Shown: positions 20,127-31,219, counted from the first letter of the stretch. The stretch: DNA of 64,000 nt from Zoroaster sp. YZ-2022 (GCA_029582265.1 CM055837.1:5813148-5877147), one strand, 5' to 3'. The notes: generated by a model from the letters alone, not told the origin. Translations and numbers: made by a program.

Positions 20127-20623
20127 TTTATTATTTAACGAGATAATATTTTTTACTTTTTTTTCAAATATTTTTTGTCACTTTTTAAACTTTTTTCTTT
20201 TTTTTCTTTTTTCTTTTTCTTTTTTCTTTTTTTGGTTTTTAGCTATCTCGCTAAATAAGAATTCTAACCTATACCTACCCACGGGCAGTTTTTATTTATA
20301 ATCTCTTATCACGTCATCAAAATTTTCATGACGTCATCATCATCATCATCTCAAACAACACTTTATCAAAAAAAACCTTTTTTTTTTACATCAATCACAA
20401 CAAATTTTAGGGAAAGTACCTAAAAAGTCTCTCTACCTTTTTTAAATTTTTTAAATCAACTTCTAATCTTTTCATGACGTCATCAATCTTTTCATGACGT
20501 CATCATCTCCCCTCCTTTTTTCATCAACCACGCCCATTTTTTGGGAGATGGCTGACCCATCTCACAAAACAAAACAAAATTTTTTTTTGGAGGTGAGCTG
20601 GACCCGGCATTTAACATACTACT
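20127..20623 (-). repeat. Polinton right terminal inverted repeat
   Basis: 497 bp, reverse complement of 4664-5157 with very few differences, mostly in A/T runs (for example the A16 run of the left copy is interrupted here). It ends CATACTACT, followed by the AGTGG duplication. Confidence 0.92.
20293..20502 (-). promoter_or_regulatory. CRE cluster plus TATA box in right TIR
   Basis: Mirror of the left promoter block. TATAAATA on the - strand is at 20293-20300, a variant CRE at 20309-20316, and perfect TGACGTCA at 20329-20336, 20475-20482 and 20495-20502. It faces inward toward the Cys-rich gene at 20120. Confidence 0.55.
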
Positions 20624-20817
20624 AGTGGTCTCCCATTGATACATTGCAGGCCATACTACATGTAATATGTTCAAACATTTACAGTGGCCTTGGGTGGCTC
20701 ACAGTTGATTTTGTAAGATTACTTGGAAAGGACAGCAGGCTTGTACATGTATGTACTGAAGGTTGCTCAAGAACAGAGTTTTGTGGATCGGAGTGGCCTC
20801 CATGTGTAGGAGGGTTA
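20624..20817 (+). mobile_element. TTAACCCTCCTA-class element, right part after the Polinton
   Basis: It resumes with AGTGGTCTCCCATTG and matches the 3' part of the copy at 50054-50371, including the repeated word AGTGGCC. It ends TAGGAGGGTTAA at 20817. With 4562-4663 it forms the Polinton target. Confidence 0.85.
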
Positions 20818-21001
20818 AAGGGAGATATTAATTTATGACAGGATCCACCATAAATTAATATCAGGACCATGAGATATGGATTTGAAACAAAAATTATTGG
20901 AGAAGCATTTTAAAGTATTTGTTTCAAAACCGTGGGCGATAGATCTTTACGAACTTTTATTATGTTTCTGAATCCCTTTTATATTCTGTTTATTTTTAAA
21001 G

Positions 21002-21217
21002 ATGATGCTTCATGCTTGGAACGGTTATGAGAAGTATGCCTGGGGAGCCAATGAACTAAAACCCATCTCTCACGTGGGCCACTCAGCAAGTATCTTCGGT
21101 CGCTCATCTGTTGGTGCTACCATAATCGATGGCATGGATACACTCTACATTATGGGTCTTAAGGACCAGTTTATGAAGGCCAGAACGTACGTGGCACACG
21201 ACTTCCACTTCAATGCT
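21002..21217 (+). CDS. MAN1A: MAN1A exon 2
   Basis: Residues 231-302, start of the GH47 catalytic domain: MMLHAWNGYEKYAWGANEL, GHSASIFG, GATIIDGMDTLYIMGL. Borders are TTTTTAAAG|ATG and GCT|GTAAGT, phase 0 at both ends. The acceptor has a weak pyrimidine tract. The exon lies only 379 bp from the Polinton's right end. Confidence 0.9.
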
Positions 21218-21448
21218 GTAAGTTGATGAAAAATTGTTTTTAAGGATGTCAAGGTCGTACACCTTTTCACATTTCATGCACAAGTGATTCCAACATATAT
21301 GCATGTAATTGAACTGTATTATATATCGTGTGTGTGTACACGTGTACAGATTTTGAATGGAGAGGATTCTCTTCATATGTTTTTAAATATATATATTACC
21401 ACAGCTGTGGACACAATGTATCATTGTGACTTTACTCGTATCACTATC

Positions 21449-21560
21449 AAAATTCCCACTTACTCAAATCAAGTAAGTAACTTTTGGAAATGGGTAAGAG
21501 AAAATACAAGGGTGGGTAAGTGCTGAGTAAATGACAAAATAAATAATTTTGAGGCTTGGT
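21449..21560 (+). mobile_element. Partial ACTTACC-type MITE
   Basis: TTCCCACTTACTC... to AATTTTGAGGCTTGG. This matches the right half and the outer end of the copies at 21786-22057 and 30918-31219; the middle is deleted. Confidence 0.55.
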
Positions 21561-21785
21561 TTTAAGTAAAATGAATGAAATGTAGCCAGTACTTCAATTT
21601 GCACAAGGATTACAAAAATATAACCCTGCTATTTGCATACTGATAATTTTACATTTGAAGAAGCCCTTGTATACTATTGGTTAATTCTCAAAAAACATAA
21701 ATGATCATCGTTTTACATCGTGTAAAGTTGATGATGGTACCAAACATCCCTTGAAATGTATTTTCCTTAGCTGATATCATTTTAA

Positions 21786-22057
21786 GCAAGCCTCAATATT
21801 CCCACTTACCGGAGGTACATGTAAGTGGATTTTTCAGGCAGTAAGTGATTTTAATAATAAGTGGGTAAATTGCTGGTTAAGTACTCTATTTTATACCTCC
21901 ATGAGTACATGTAGATCTATCCATGTTTTTATGTCATGTCCCACAACAACATGGCCAGACACTGAAATCAAGTAAATGACTTTTGGAAATGGGTAAGAGA
22001 AAATACAAGGTTGGGTAAAGGGTGGGTAAGTGACAAAATAAATAATTTTGAGGCTTG
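21786..22057 (-). mobile_element. ACTTACC-type MITE
   Basis: Terminal inverted repeats GCAAGCCTC...GAGGCTTG. The interior is made of many variants of AAGTGGGTAAG on one or the other strand. It is the inverted, diverged counterpart of 30918-31219, sharing the block with GTCATGTCCCACAACAAC. No coding capacity. Confidence 0.65.
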
Positions 22058-22218
22058 GTTTTAAGTAAAATGAGTGAAATAATTTCCGAAATTAGTTTTT
22101 GTCTTCATGAATACATAAATTCCACATTAGAATGAATACAGTCCGAATGCATTTTGCATTTTTTCTCATTAACAATATACATGTAGTGAAATAAGCTGAA
22201 ACTTTCACAGGTTGGTTT

Positions 22219-22850
22219 AACCAGTTCGCTTCGGAGGCCGTGTATACACGCAATTTTTTTGGGGACAGCGGATCGGAGAGCGTCTAAACACGCATTCCGA
22301 TTTTTGTGTGTGTCACCGGGAGACTTGTCAACACGTCACGCGTGCAGTCGTGGTGGCTGACTTGCATACACGCAATCGTTTCTCGGAGTCCATGGGGTCA
22401 CGGTTCGGTGGCCCCAGACAAAATGCACTGCAAATACTGAACGAGTTTACTCTTTTCGTTGATTTTTGCCTAATCCCTTTATCCAAGACATGTTCCTTTG
22501 ATGTACAGTACCAGCCAGGGATTTGTAAAGAGGGATTTATATCCATTGTTTACGAGGCATTCGATCTCTCTCCAGGTATGCCGTCTTTTCGACCGGGCGC
22601 TGGTCGCTATAGGCCGTTGCATCAGGGCTTGCCAACGGTCTAATTGTGCTGAACAAACACAACCGTAATTAAAAAACTAGCCATTTAATTCTCAAAATGT
22701 CAATGAGTAAAGGTGTTTATTTGGGTGTCCGAACTTAGTTTCATTGACAAAAAAAATTATTAATGGCTAGAAATTTTTTCAGATTTTTCACTGAAAATAA
22801 ACCCGCACGGGGGACCGGAAAAAAATAAATATTCCCGACGTCAACTGGTT
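22219..22850. mobile_element. AACCAGTTCG element, short copy (about 632 bp)
   Basis: Ends are AACCAGTTCGCTTCGGAGG and CCCGACGTCAACTGGTT (inverted). The same ends frame 53473-55366. The interior has no recognised gene. Words such as CGTGTATACACGCAAT and GCATACACGCAATCG recur near the left end. Confidence 0.7.
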
Positions 22851-22926
22851 AATGCATGCGTTTAGATATATTATTCTTATGAAGTATGGATGCATTTATA
22901 GACATTTTACCAAAAGTATATTGGCA

Positions 22927-23450
22927 TTAACCCTAACCCTCCTATATCCTCTATAATCCTCTGGAGGATTTGGAGGATTTTGGAGGAATGAGGCACGTTC
23001 GAAAATCACCAATTGGAGGATTATGGAGGATTGAGGAGGGTCGTGCATTTGATAGTGGAGGATTGTGGATGATTGAGGAAGCATGGTTCAAAGAGATCCT
23101 GGAGGATTGTGGAGGATTGAGGGCATAATGGAAATTTACTTTGGATGTATGTGGAGGATTATGGAGGATTGTGAAGGATTGACAGAAACATAATCTTGTA
23201 TCCTCCGGAGGATTTGGAGGATTTTGGAGGAATGAGGCACGTTTGAAAATCACCAATTGGAGGATTGAGGAGGGTCGTGCATTTGATAGTGGAGGATTAT
23301 GAAGGATTGAGGCAGTGAGCTTCATGCATAAACTCAAGTTGGAGGATTATGAAGGATTGAGGCAGTGAGTTTCATGCACAAACACATTTTGGAGGATTAT
23401 GAAGGATTGAGGAAGGTACCTGGTAATTAAGGCTAGGGAGTTAGGGTTAA
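22927..23450. mobile_element. TTAACCCT element, GGAGGATT word family, long copy
   Basis: Bounded by TTAACCCTAACCCTCC and GGGAGTTAGGGTTAA. The interior consists almost entirely of variants of GGAGGATTGTGGAGGATT separated by short spacers. The copy at 26519-26787 is a shorter relative. The next MITE follows immediately (TTAATTAA junction). Confidence 0.85.
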
Positions 23451-23681
23451 TTAAAGGGACAATATCATCAAAATCAGGGCAGACTTTCAACTGGGCATAG
23501 AATCGGTGTCCTAGTTTAAGATGAACACAGTGACTGAAAATTACTTGCTCATTTATGCAGCAGCAGCAGTAGTAATATGACCATATCATGTGGGATATTA
23601 TTTTCAGTCACTGAGTTATTAATGTGAAACTAGCACTCTCGATTCCATGCCCTGTTGATCATGACGATATTGTCCCTTTAA
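23451..23681 (+). mobile_element. TTAAAGGGACA MITE, copy 2 (intact)
   Basis: 231 bp including both TTAA ends. The terminal inverted repeats (AGGGACAATATC.../...GATATTGTCCCT) pair over about 50 bp, extended by GGCATGGAATC/GATTCCATGCC. No gene. Confidence 0.85.
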
Positions 23682-23798
23682 ATCAACTGAACCAAACTTT
23701 GAATTATGAGATCTTTTAAGTCCAGCAGTGTAGCGCTAATTTTAAGCTGTATTTGCATGAATGAACATTAATCACTTAATTGTCAACATGTGGAAGCA

Positions 23799-23886
23799 TT
23801 TGCAGAGCTGCCAACTCTTCTGGATTCTGCGGAAGACTTCCGTATTTGACGGTATAATTTACTTACTTAAAATATATGCAAGGAGG
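23799..23886 (+). mobile_element. Single arm of the 182-bp palindromic element
   Basis: GAGCTGCCAACTCTTCTGG through ATGCAAGGAGGC matches one arm of the palindrome at 54105-54286 with a few changes, but no second arm follows. Confidence 0.75.
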
Positions 23887-23904
23887 CATTTGTAGTCACA
23901 GTAA

Positions 23905-24220
23905 AACTATTATGAGCCGGATAATATCCTATCACAAGAGTCCAAGCTGGTGATAGAACTTTCACTGTTGGTGCATCCAAGCTATGGAACAATCTTCCTG
24001 TTTATATCAGACAATCTGTTTCTGTTAATGCCTTCAAGAAGGCTCTTAAAACTCACTTGTTTCCTCATTAATTTTGCATCAATTTATGCCTTATTCTATC
24101 CTGATTTGTATTTATGTCATATTAACTTTTGTAAGCGCCATGAGCCTCTCGGGAATGGCACATGATAAACACTTGTTGTAATGTAATGTAATATACATAT
24201 GTAATGTAATGCAATGCATG
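23905..24220 (+). mobile_element. 5'-truncated non-LTR retrotransposon 3' end
   Basis: The frame to 24071 encodes FTVGASKLWNNLPVYIRQ and AFKKALKTHLFPH, the typical C-terminus of CR1/L2-like reverse transcriptases, then a 3' UTR ending in TGTAATG repeats. Less than 50 codons of RT remain. Confidence 0.65.
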
Positions 24221-24298
24221 AAAGTGTATTTAAGTCATTTAAATTGTCAATATGTGGAAGGTTTGTTATAGAATAAACTATTATGAGCCTCTTGCATG

Positions 24299-24668
24299 AA
24301 TAATAATAATAATAATAATAATGTGGACTTATATAGCGCACGTATCCACCAAACTGGTGCTCAAGGCGCATTATATTATTATCCCTGCTCATCAGGCTCA
24401 TAAATCATTCCTGAAACCATCTCAGCTCCCTGGGGAGTATACAGCTCAATTGCTGCCATTACAGCCCATATAGGGCTAATCAAACACAACAACCAACTCT
24501 GCCCTCACAGGTACCAATTTACCCCTGGGTGGAGAGAAGCAATTATGGTAAAGTATCTTGCTCAAGGACACAAGCACCATGGTCGTGGTTGGGATTCGAA
24601 CCCACATTCTGACGACTCAGCCATCAGAACACAAATCCGATGCACTAAACCGCTCGACCATGGCATTC
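24299..24668 (-). mobile_element. tRNA-derived SINE, reverse orientation
   Basis: On the - strand it opens with a tRNA-like head: box A TGGTCGAGCGG and box B GGTTCGAATCCC. The body ends TATATAGCGC...CCAC with an (ATT)n tail, seen as AATAATAAT at 24299. It is not a functional tRNA gene: no paired acceptor stem is seen. Confidence 0.75.
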
Positions 24669-24806
24669 CATAAGTGAGGGTAAGGGTACATATTGGTTAG
24701 AGAGTTTTAGACACTGGAGATCAGGACGGCGAAATTAGGAAGTGTTAAGAAAAGTGACAGGAACAAAATGTAAGGGTGTTCCAGGATGGGCAGCCAAATC
24801 CTATGT

Positions 24807-25185
24807 TTAACCCTCCTATTATCAGTGTTGTTCTTTACAAAGTGGACCCATACTTCAAAATGACATAACCATGACATTTTGAGGTACACACTTTCTTATC
24901 TAAAGATTAATGGCATACCCCAAGGCTCTTCAGAGAGATGAGGTAAACTGAAGCAGCCACCTGCTTTGTTTCATTGCAAGGTTAACTTGAAATAAACCAG
25001 TGCAGTAACTTGGGGTATACACATACTGTGTGAAGGTCAGAACACTTTGTTTTTGTCCCAGACCTGAGGGGCATTTTGGGGTATCCATGTACCATTCTTG
25101 TGTACAGCATGCATAGAAAAAGCATTGTGTACTTAGCAGGTTTTTTTTGGTGGCATTTTGGAGACTGCATGTATACAAGGGTTAA
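24807..25185. mobile_element. TTAACCCTCCTA-class element, CATTTTG family
   Basis: TTAACCCTCCTATTATCAG to ATACAAGGGTTAA, 379 bp; the right end is diverged. The interior repeats ACATTTTGA/GCATTTTGG and GGGGTAT words. No gene. Confidence 0.6.
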
Positions 25186-25347
25186 ATATAAAAACATGTC
25201 CACATTTTGATCTCAAGTTACATGTATTATGGAACTTGCATTTACTACTGAAATTTCAGTAAATTTGTTATTTCTTCCAAAGAAAATATTTGTATCCAGA
25301 TGCCTTCTTCAAAATGTTCAAATTTGTTTCACCATATTTTGTTTATA

Positions 25348-25937
25348 TGTGACGGGCTCTGCGAAAATGAGTCGCTTCTCACACGGCCTATTTCCACGTA
25401 CAGGGTTGATGAATGTTTGGAGGGTGAAAACAAAAATTGGAAATTGATTTTCTGATTATCCATTATTTCGGTTCTTTAGTATCTGTATTTTCATATTTAT
25501 AAATCAAAAAAGCTGATTTGTATGAAGAAAATGGAATAAATGATGATTTTTGTGTGCCTTTTGTTTTCATTTCGTCCGTTGTTTCCATTACAATGCGCTA
25601 TAAATTGCTGCGTTTACGTTGATTGTGCTTGGCAAAAATATAAACCCCGCTAGCATTTAAGGAACATATTGGTAACTACGCACATTTTATTAGTAACCTT
25701 CTGAAAACTGTTTTTACAGGGTTTTTTTAATAGGCAATTTCTCCTATACGGGTTTACTCGATTGTTGACATAATACATATTTTCAAAAGGTGATAACTTT
25801 TGAACCGGACATGCCACAGTTGTTTAACATATGTATCAAAATGAAGCTTATTGCATGCTCTTTTCAGCCATGTATATTACTAAAAAATTACATGTATGTT
25901 CACCCCCATGTGACTCATTTTCGCAGAGCCCGTCACA
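25348..25937. mobile_element. Mariner-like MITE with TGTGACGGGC ends
   Basis: Terminal inverted repeats of about 26 bp (TGTGACGGGCTCTGCGAAAA and its complement), flanked by TA on both sides. 590 bp, no transposase frame. Confidence 0.75.
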
Positions 25938-26127
25938 TATGTGCTTGATGTTCAATTTTAAATAAATGACATGTTCTAATGTATTTTCTATCACCAAAAG
26001 TAAGAAATTATTTTCTTTCTCAACTTTTGAGTAACATCAAGTCAAAACATCAAACCTTCTTCATTTTAACAGCTCTCTCTTATAAACTTTTCATCTTACA
26101 TGTTTTCTTTCTTTGTGTAATTTTTAG

Positions 26128-26220
<93 letters not shown>

Positions 26221-26518
26221 TGAAATTCTACACTTGTCTCCTATTTTGTTTTAAAGAGTCCCTCTTAACTAATTGGTTAAATGTAAAGTGTTGTATACCA
26301 CTGGGAATAATTTCATGCACAAATGTTGCATAGTAAATTTCTAGGCAGAAATAATTGTGTGTATGTAATATAATTTTTCAGTTTAATTTTGATTAAAGCA
26401 AATTATCAAATTGTTGTATTATTTTGCTTTGTGAAATCAAAAGCAAAAAGTGAAATCTTTCATGCATACAATACCTCAGAATCAAGAAAGTACATGTATC
26501 TTTATTCTTTAACCCTAA

Positions 26519-26787
26519 CCCTCCTAAATCCTCTATAATCCTCTGGAGGGTTTGGAGGATTTTGGAGGAATGAGGCACGTTCGAAAATCACCAATTGGAG
26601 GATTGAGGAGGGTCGTGCATTTGATAGTGGAGGATATGAAGGATTGAGGCAGTGAGCTTCATGCATAAACTCAAGTTGGAGGATTATGAAGGATTGAGGC
26701 AGTGAGTTTCATGCACAAACACATTTCGGAGGATTATGAATGATTGAGGAAGGTACCTGGTAATTAAGGCTAGGGAGTTAGGGTTAA
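26519..26787. mobile_element. TTAACCCT element, GGAGGATT word family, short copy
   Basis: TTAACCCTAACCCTCC to GGGAGTTAGGGTTAA, 269 bp. It is collinear with the two ends of 22927-23450 and lacks the middle repeats. Confidence 0.85.
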
Positions 26788-27158
26788 TCAAAGTTTTAAA
26801 ATGGAACAAATATACACTTACATGTATGTACGATTGAAAATTCCTTATTTTAGAATTGTTATCATTTGAGTCACACCAAAGTTACATGTATATGTAATTT
26901 TCTTTTCTATGCAGGGGATATTTTCCCCCGTACTACCCAAATCCATAAAAATCCAATGGCTGGTTTTATTGGATTTTGATAGATTAAAACCCATGTATAG
27001 TTTGATCCCTCAAAACCGTTTGACAGATGAAGGGTTTTGAGAATAGAAGGGTTTTTAAAGGACTTTACATGTAGTATAGCTAATGATCGTATAACTTAAC
27101 AAAGAATTCTCTCAATAAAAACTAACTGAAAAAATATTGGCAATAATGTCAATTTTTA

Positions 27159-27753
27159 TTAAAGGGACAGTATCGTCACGATCAGAGCAGACTTTCAACA
27201 GGGCATGGAATCGGTGTTCTAGTTTAAGATGAACACATTAATTAACCCTCCTACTTCTGGTACCTTTTTCATACAAGTTGATGCACCATTTGAAACCATT
27301 CGCTTTTGTGGTTTTGAATGGTGAAATAACTGTGTACAGTATTGATTTCCCCAAATGGTTTTGAATGGTAGGTCAGCTAATACAAAACCTTGTTTGGATC
27401 TTTCCAAATGGTAGTACAGCTAATACAAAACCTTGTTTGGATACTTCTAAGTGGTGAATCAATGGACCCTCTATGCATTTGAATGGATTTGAATGGTAGT
27501 AAAGCTTGCTACCAACACTGTTCAAATGGTATCACCATGTGTGTACAAAACCAATGGGCATTTTGGTAAGTGGAAATTTTGAATGGTTTCAAATGGTCAA
27601 ACAGTAGGAGGGTTACTGAAAATTACTGGCTCATTTATGCAGCAGCAACAGTAATATGACCTCATGTGGGGTATTATTTTCAGTCACTGAGTTAATCTAA
27701 AACTAGCACTCTGATTCCATGCCCTGTTGATCGTGATGATATTGTCCCATTAA
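27159..27753 (+). mobile_element. TTAAAGGGACA MITE, copy 3, containing a nested element
   Basis: Ends TTAAAGGGACAGTATCG and GATATTGTCCCATTAA. The MITE is split at GATGAACAC/ACTGAAAATT by the 375-bp element at 27242-27616. Confidence 0.85.
27242..27616 (+). mobile_element. TTAACCCTCCTA-class element, TGAATGGT family, copy 1
   Basis: TTAACCCTCCTACTTCTGG to CAGTAGGAGGGTTAC. The interior is built from variants of TTTTGAATGGT and CAAATGGT. It is the reverse complement of the copy at 36269-36646 over its whole length. Confidence 0.85.
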
Positions 27754-27887
27754 AAGAGGAAGCAACTCAGACAAAATCATTACTAGAGAAGATTGATACA
27801 TTATCAGCTGTACACCAAGCAAGTTTTACAGTAGAATTCAACCATTTAGCTAATTTTTAATTACCTAGATTCTAAACCTAAGCTTTA

Positions 27888-28158
27888 GGGAGGAAGGCCA
27901 AAGTCATGGTACAGCCAAGCCTTTGAGAAGCCCGGCCAGGCCCAGGCTTTTCCCCTGCCTACTGGCCTATATAATGAGCTCTGCTTGCCTGGGCTAGGCC
28001 CTCCAGAAGCCCAGATTATGTTGATTGACAGGTACTGTATTGTTACAGGATTAGGACTCACAAAAGACAATTACATGTACATGTAGGAGGCCAGGTAGCC
28101 TGGGCCTGGCCAGGCTTCTCAAAGGCTTGGCTGTACCATGACTTTGGCCCTCCTCCCT
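27888..28158. mobile_element. Foldback element with about 65-bp arms
   Basis: GGGAGGAAGGCCAAAGTCAT at the left pairs with ATGACTTTGGCCCTCCTCCC at the right. The arms include GGTACAGCCAAGCCTTTGAG. No gene. Confidence 0.75.
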
Positions 28159-28465
28159 TAATTAAAATCAATATTACAAGAACACATACACAGTATCTAG
28201 TTTAACCACACACATGCAAATTATACGCGCCAATACCCAAGATAATATCCTTTCACTTCAAAGATATGTGTGTATTGATTGACATGAAAGTCACACTTTA
28301 TAAAGAAAACATTACTTTAGACATAATGTAGCTGTTAAGACCAAGGAAAAAAATCAATGGCTGAATTGATTTTTACCCCTACTTTGTTTACTTGGAGTCA
28401 GATATATGGATTCAGAGCCTTTGTGTAAATGTCAGGTAAACATATAATCATTGTTAATAACCAGA

Positions 28466-28719
28466 TTAACCCTAACCAACCCCCCTAGGTATTCTGGCTA
28501 GGAACCTTCCTGAATCCTTCAAAATCCATCAGTGCCCTTTTGGAAACATGCCCTTATCTTTAAAATGCACCATGCATTTTCGTTGATCTTTCATATTCAG
28601 CACTTATGGCCTGTACTTCTTGCCAGGTAGTAATTTTGCCATATTTTCCAATAGTGCTGAATTTAACCAAAAAGGTGCCCCTTGGAGGATTTTGCAGGAT
28701 ATGGGGTGGTTAGGGTTAA
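28466..28719. mobile_element. TTAACCCTAACC element, CCAAAATCC family
   Basis: TTAACCCTAACCAACCCCCC to GGGGTGGTTAGGGTTAA, 254 bp. The interior has TCCTTCAAAATCC and complements. It is related to the element at 62614-63490. Confidence 0.7.
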
Positions 28720-28816
28720 TCAAATTAATAAATTGTTATCTTAAAGCTTACTTAGTGTGAGGTTGGTACAAGTATCAATCTTCCTAAGAAATGAATCTGT
28801 CTGGAGTGCTTTTATA

Positions 28817-29034
28817 TTAAAGGGACAATATCATCACGATCAACAGGGCTTGGAATCGGAGTGCTAGTTTTAGATTACATGTAACTCAGTGACTGCCATA
28901 ATACCCCAAATGATAAAAGGTCATATTACCATTGCTGCTGCATAAATGAGCCAGTAATTTTCAGTCACTGAGTTCATCTTAAACTACATAGGACACCAAT
29001 ATATGCCCTGATCGTGACGATACTGTCCCTTTAA
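28817..29034 (-). mobile_element. TTAAAGGGACA MITE, copy 4
   Basis: Inverted copy, TTAAAGGGACAATATCATC to ACTGTCCCTTTAA, 218 bp. Confidence 0.85.
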
Positions 29035-29140
29035 AGTTTAATTTCAAAATGGTACTGTTCTAAAGACAACTTTTTGAAGAAGATAAAAACATGTAACAGT
29101 TTTTCATTGTCTTCTCAAAAAATAATGTGAGCATATATCT

Positions 29141-29820
29141 ATAGACCAATCCATTAAGCCCCGCCCACTGCTTAGCAACAGCACACATGGGTACAACACG
29201 TGAGCCTCTCCCCCTTGATTGTCATGCTGCTGATGCGTGCCATGTGTGCACACACGTCCCGTTTGCTAAATGGACACCCTGTTTTATACTACTCAAAACA
29301 ATTTAGGGAACACCGGATTTTTAACATCAAATAGGTTTGAAATGTTCCATGAACCGGGATTTTCATTTGCAACCCCCTCTCTCTTTCAGTAGTCATGTCA
29401 TGAAATGTGTAATCACTACATGCATCCTTTATCATCTGTTTCATTGTGCAGTTGTTTCTCATCAATTCTGTGAAACATTTTGTTTATCTGAAATAAATGA
29501 TCTTGCTTTAACTTTAAGATTATTCCGGTGTTCCCTAAATTGTTTTGAGTAGTATATTTGTAAAACACATGCAAAAGTATTGGAAGTTAAATATTTGGAC
29601 ACCCTGTATTTCAAAGAATAATAATTTTGGATGCCCTATTTTCAAATCCTTGCTTAAACACTGCGTTCCGTACATACATACATGTAATGGTGGCTTGTTT
29701 ATGTTTTCATTGACGTGATATTTTAATATGTCAGACCTTTGTCAGACTTTTAGACGATTAATCGCGGCTGTGATTGGTTAATATGTAATGGGGCGGGCGG
29801 GGCCTAATGGATTGGTCTAT
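29141..29820. mobile_element. DNA transposon with ATAGACCAATCC ends, 680 bp
   Basis: ATAGACCAATCCATTAAGCC and its near-perfect complement at 29801-29820 frame the block. It contains a nested MITE at 29287-29554 and no transposase frame. Confidence 0.7.
29287..29554. mobile_element. Mariner-like MITE nested in 29141-29820
   Basis: Ends TACTACTCAAAACAATTTAG and complement, at least 30 bp perfect. TA is duplicated at 29285-29286 and 29555-29556. 268 bp. Confidence 0.85.
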
Positions 29821-30539
29821 TGTGAGGAATCTTTCTCAGGTTCATTTTAGGAAACATATTATTTGTTGAACACTAGAGGGTTGAAATGAATGTATGTTTC
29901 GAGGGCTTAAAACCAGGACTGGTGATGTCCAAAATCGGCATTTTGAAGAAGAAAAAAAATAGTTTAAAAGTTTGAATCTTTCTGAAACATCAGAAACTCC
30001 CCATAACACATTTTAGGCAAAAGTGGACATACCCAGTTGTGGTTTTAAGCCCTCAGTTTCCAAATAAACCAATGTTGTACCTTCCTTTTACTTGTATGGT
30101 CAAAACCATGCATGTACAGTATATGTACAGTATGTACAGTAGATACAGTACATGTACATGTATGTAGCCATGCATAACGAACATGGAAAATAAATTATAC
30201 GACAAAAATTGTTGCATTGTTGAAGGGAAGGTTAGGTTTATACATAATGTATGTGTATGTCTATTTGTATGCATCTTTATAATTAATAATTATGTGTAGT
30301 GAACTGTACATTGTTTGCATTCATTGGATAAACCATGGACTAACCAGACACTAACATCTAGTTATACTCCAGGAAATGTCTAGAGTCAGTTACACCAAAT
30401 TGAAACCAGCTTTTATGAAGAAATGACACATTTATATTAAAGGGTAGATGAGCTGATGTTTTATTTACATGTACATATATCTGCTGGTACTATAAATTAG
30501 GATCTGCAAATAGGGCATCAGAATTTGTTATTCATTTAA

Positions 30540-30775
30540 AATCTTGGTCACTGTCAAACCTTACATGTAAGTACATTTACAGGTCAAAATGAGTCAACTG
30601 TTTTTGACTGGTAAAAGCATTGTCTTGTATTGTTGAAGGTGGTCAAAATGACAGTCAAAACCAGTCAAAAATGCCCATGTGTGCACAGTTGGTTCAACAG
30701 TCAAAACAGCCAGTTGACTGGGTTTGACCTCTATAGCTGCTTGCCTGTAAAGTGCAGCTATAGTAGGAGGGATTT
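30540..30775 (+). mobile_element. TTAACCCTCCTA-class element, AGTCAAAA family, 5'-truncated
   Basis: The right end TAGTAGGAGGG is present and the left end is lost. The interior matches 32929-33242 (TCAAACCTTACATGTA, CAGTCAAAAC). Confidence 0.7.
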
Positions 30776-30917
30776 GCATAGTTATATAGCACACTTACAA
30801 GTGACTACATGCTATGCACTTACATGTAGGAAGTGCATACATGTATATCTACATACATGTAGTTCAAAAGTGTATTTTGTTAGTGTTGTTATGGTTTCTC
30901 TGAATGCACATTACAGC

Positions 30918-31219
30918 AAGCCTCGAAATTACATTTTTTTTGTCACTTACCCAGCACTTACCCACCCTTTACCCACCCTTTACCCACCCTTTACCCACCC
31001 TTTACCCACCCTTTACCCACACTTGTATTTTCACTTACCCATTTCCAAAAGTCACTTACCTGATTTCAGTGTCTGGCTATGTTGTTATGGGACATGACAT
31101 AAAAACATGGATAGATCCACTTACCCAGCAAATTACCAACTTTTTAAAATCACTTACTGCCTGAAAAATCCACTTACGTGTACATGTACTTGTGGTAAGT
31201 GGGAATTTCGAGGCTTGCA
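30918..31219 (+). mobile_element. ACTTACC-type MITE with a 12-bp array
   Basis: Ends GCAAGCCTCGAAATT and AATTTCGAGGCTTGC (inverted). It contains five direct copies of ACCCACCCTTT (about 30960-31016) plus many dispersed CACTTACC words. 302 bp. Confidence 0.8.

Larger units (their letters stand above)
4664..20623. mobile_element. Polinton/Maverick element (15,960 bp), virus-like, defective
   Basis: Ends are AGTAGTATG...CATACTACT, matching the AG...CT ends of Polintons. AGTGG flanks both sides (4659-4663 and 20624-20628). The unoccupied site is visible in a related repeat at 50054-50371 (GGTAAAGTGGTCTCCC), which proves insertion. Terminal inverted repeats are about 495 bp. Gene content is the Polinton set: protein-primed PolB, retroviral-type integrase, FtsK/HerA-type packaging ATPase, major capsid protein and several conserved small proteins. 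Genes form a + block (polB), a - block (9-13.8 kb), a + block (13.9-15.6 kb), a - gene (15.6-17.2 kb), a + block (17.3-19.7 kb) and a final - gene. Polintons replicate with their own polymerase and are thought able to form virions. Most genes other than polB and ATPase are broken here. Confidence 0.95.

Noticed and set aside
22308..22643. Coding frame within the AACCAGTTCG element
   Set aside because: No family likeness and antisense frames are equally long; probably chance.
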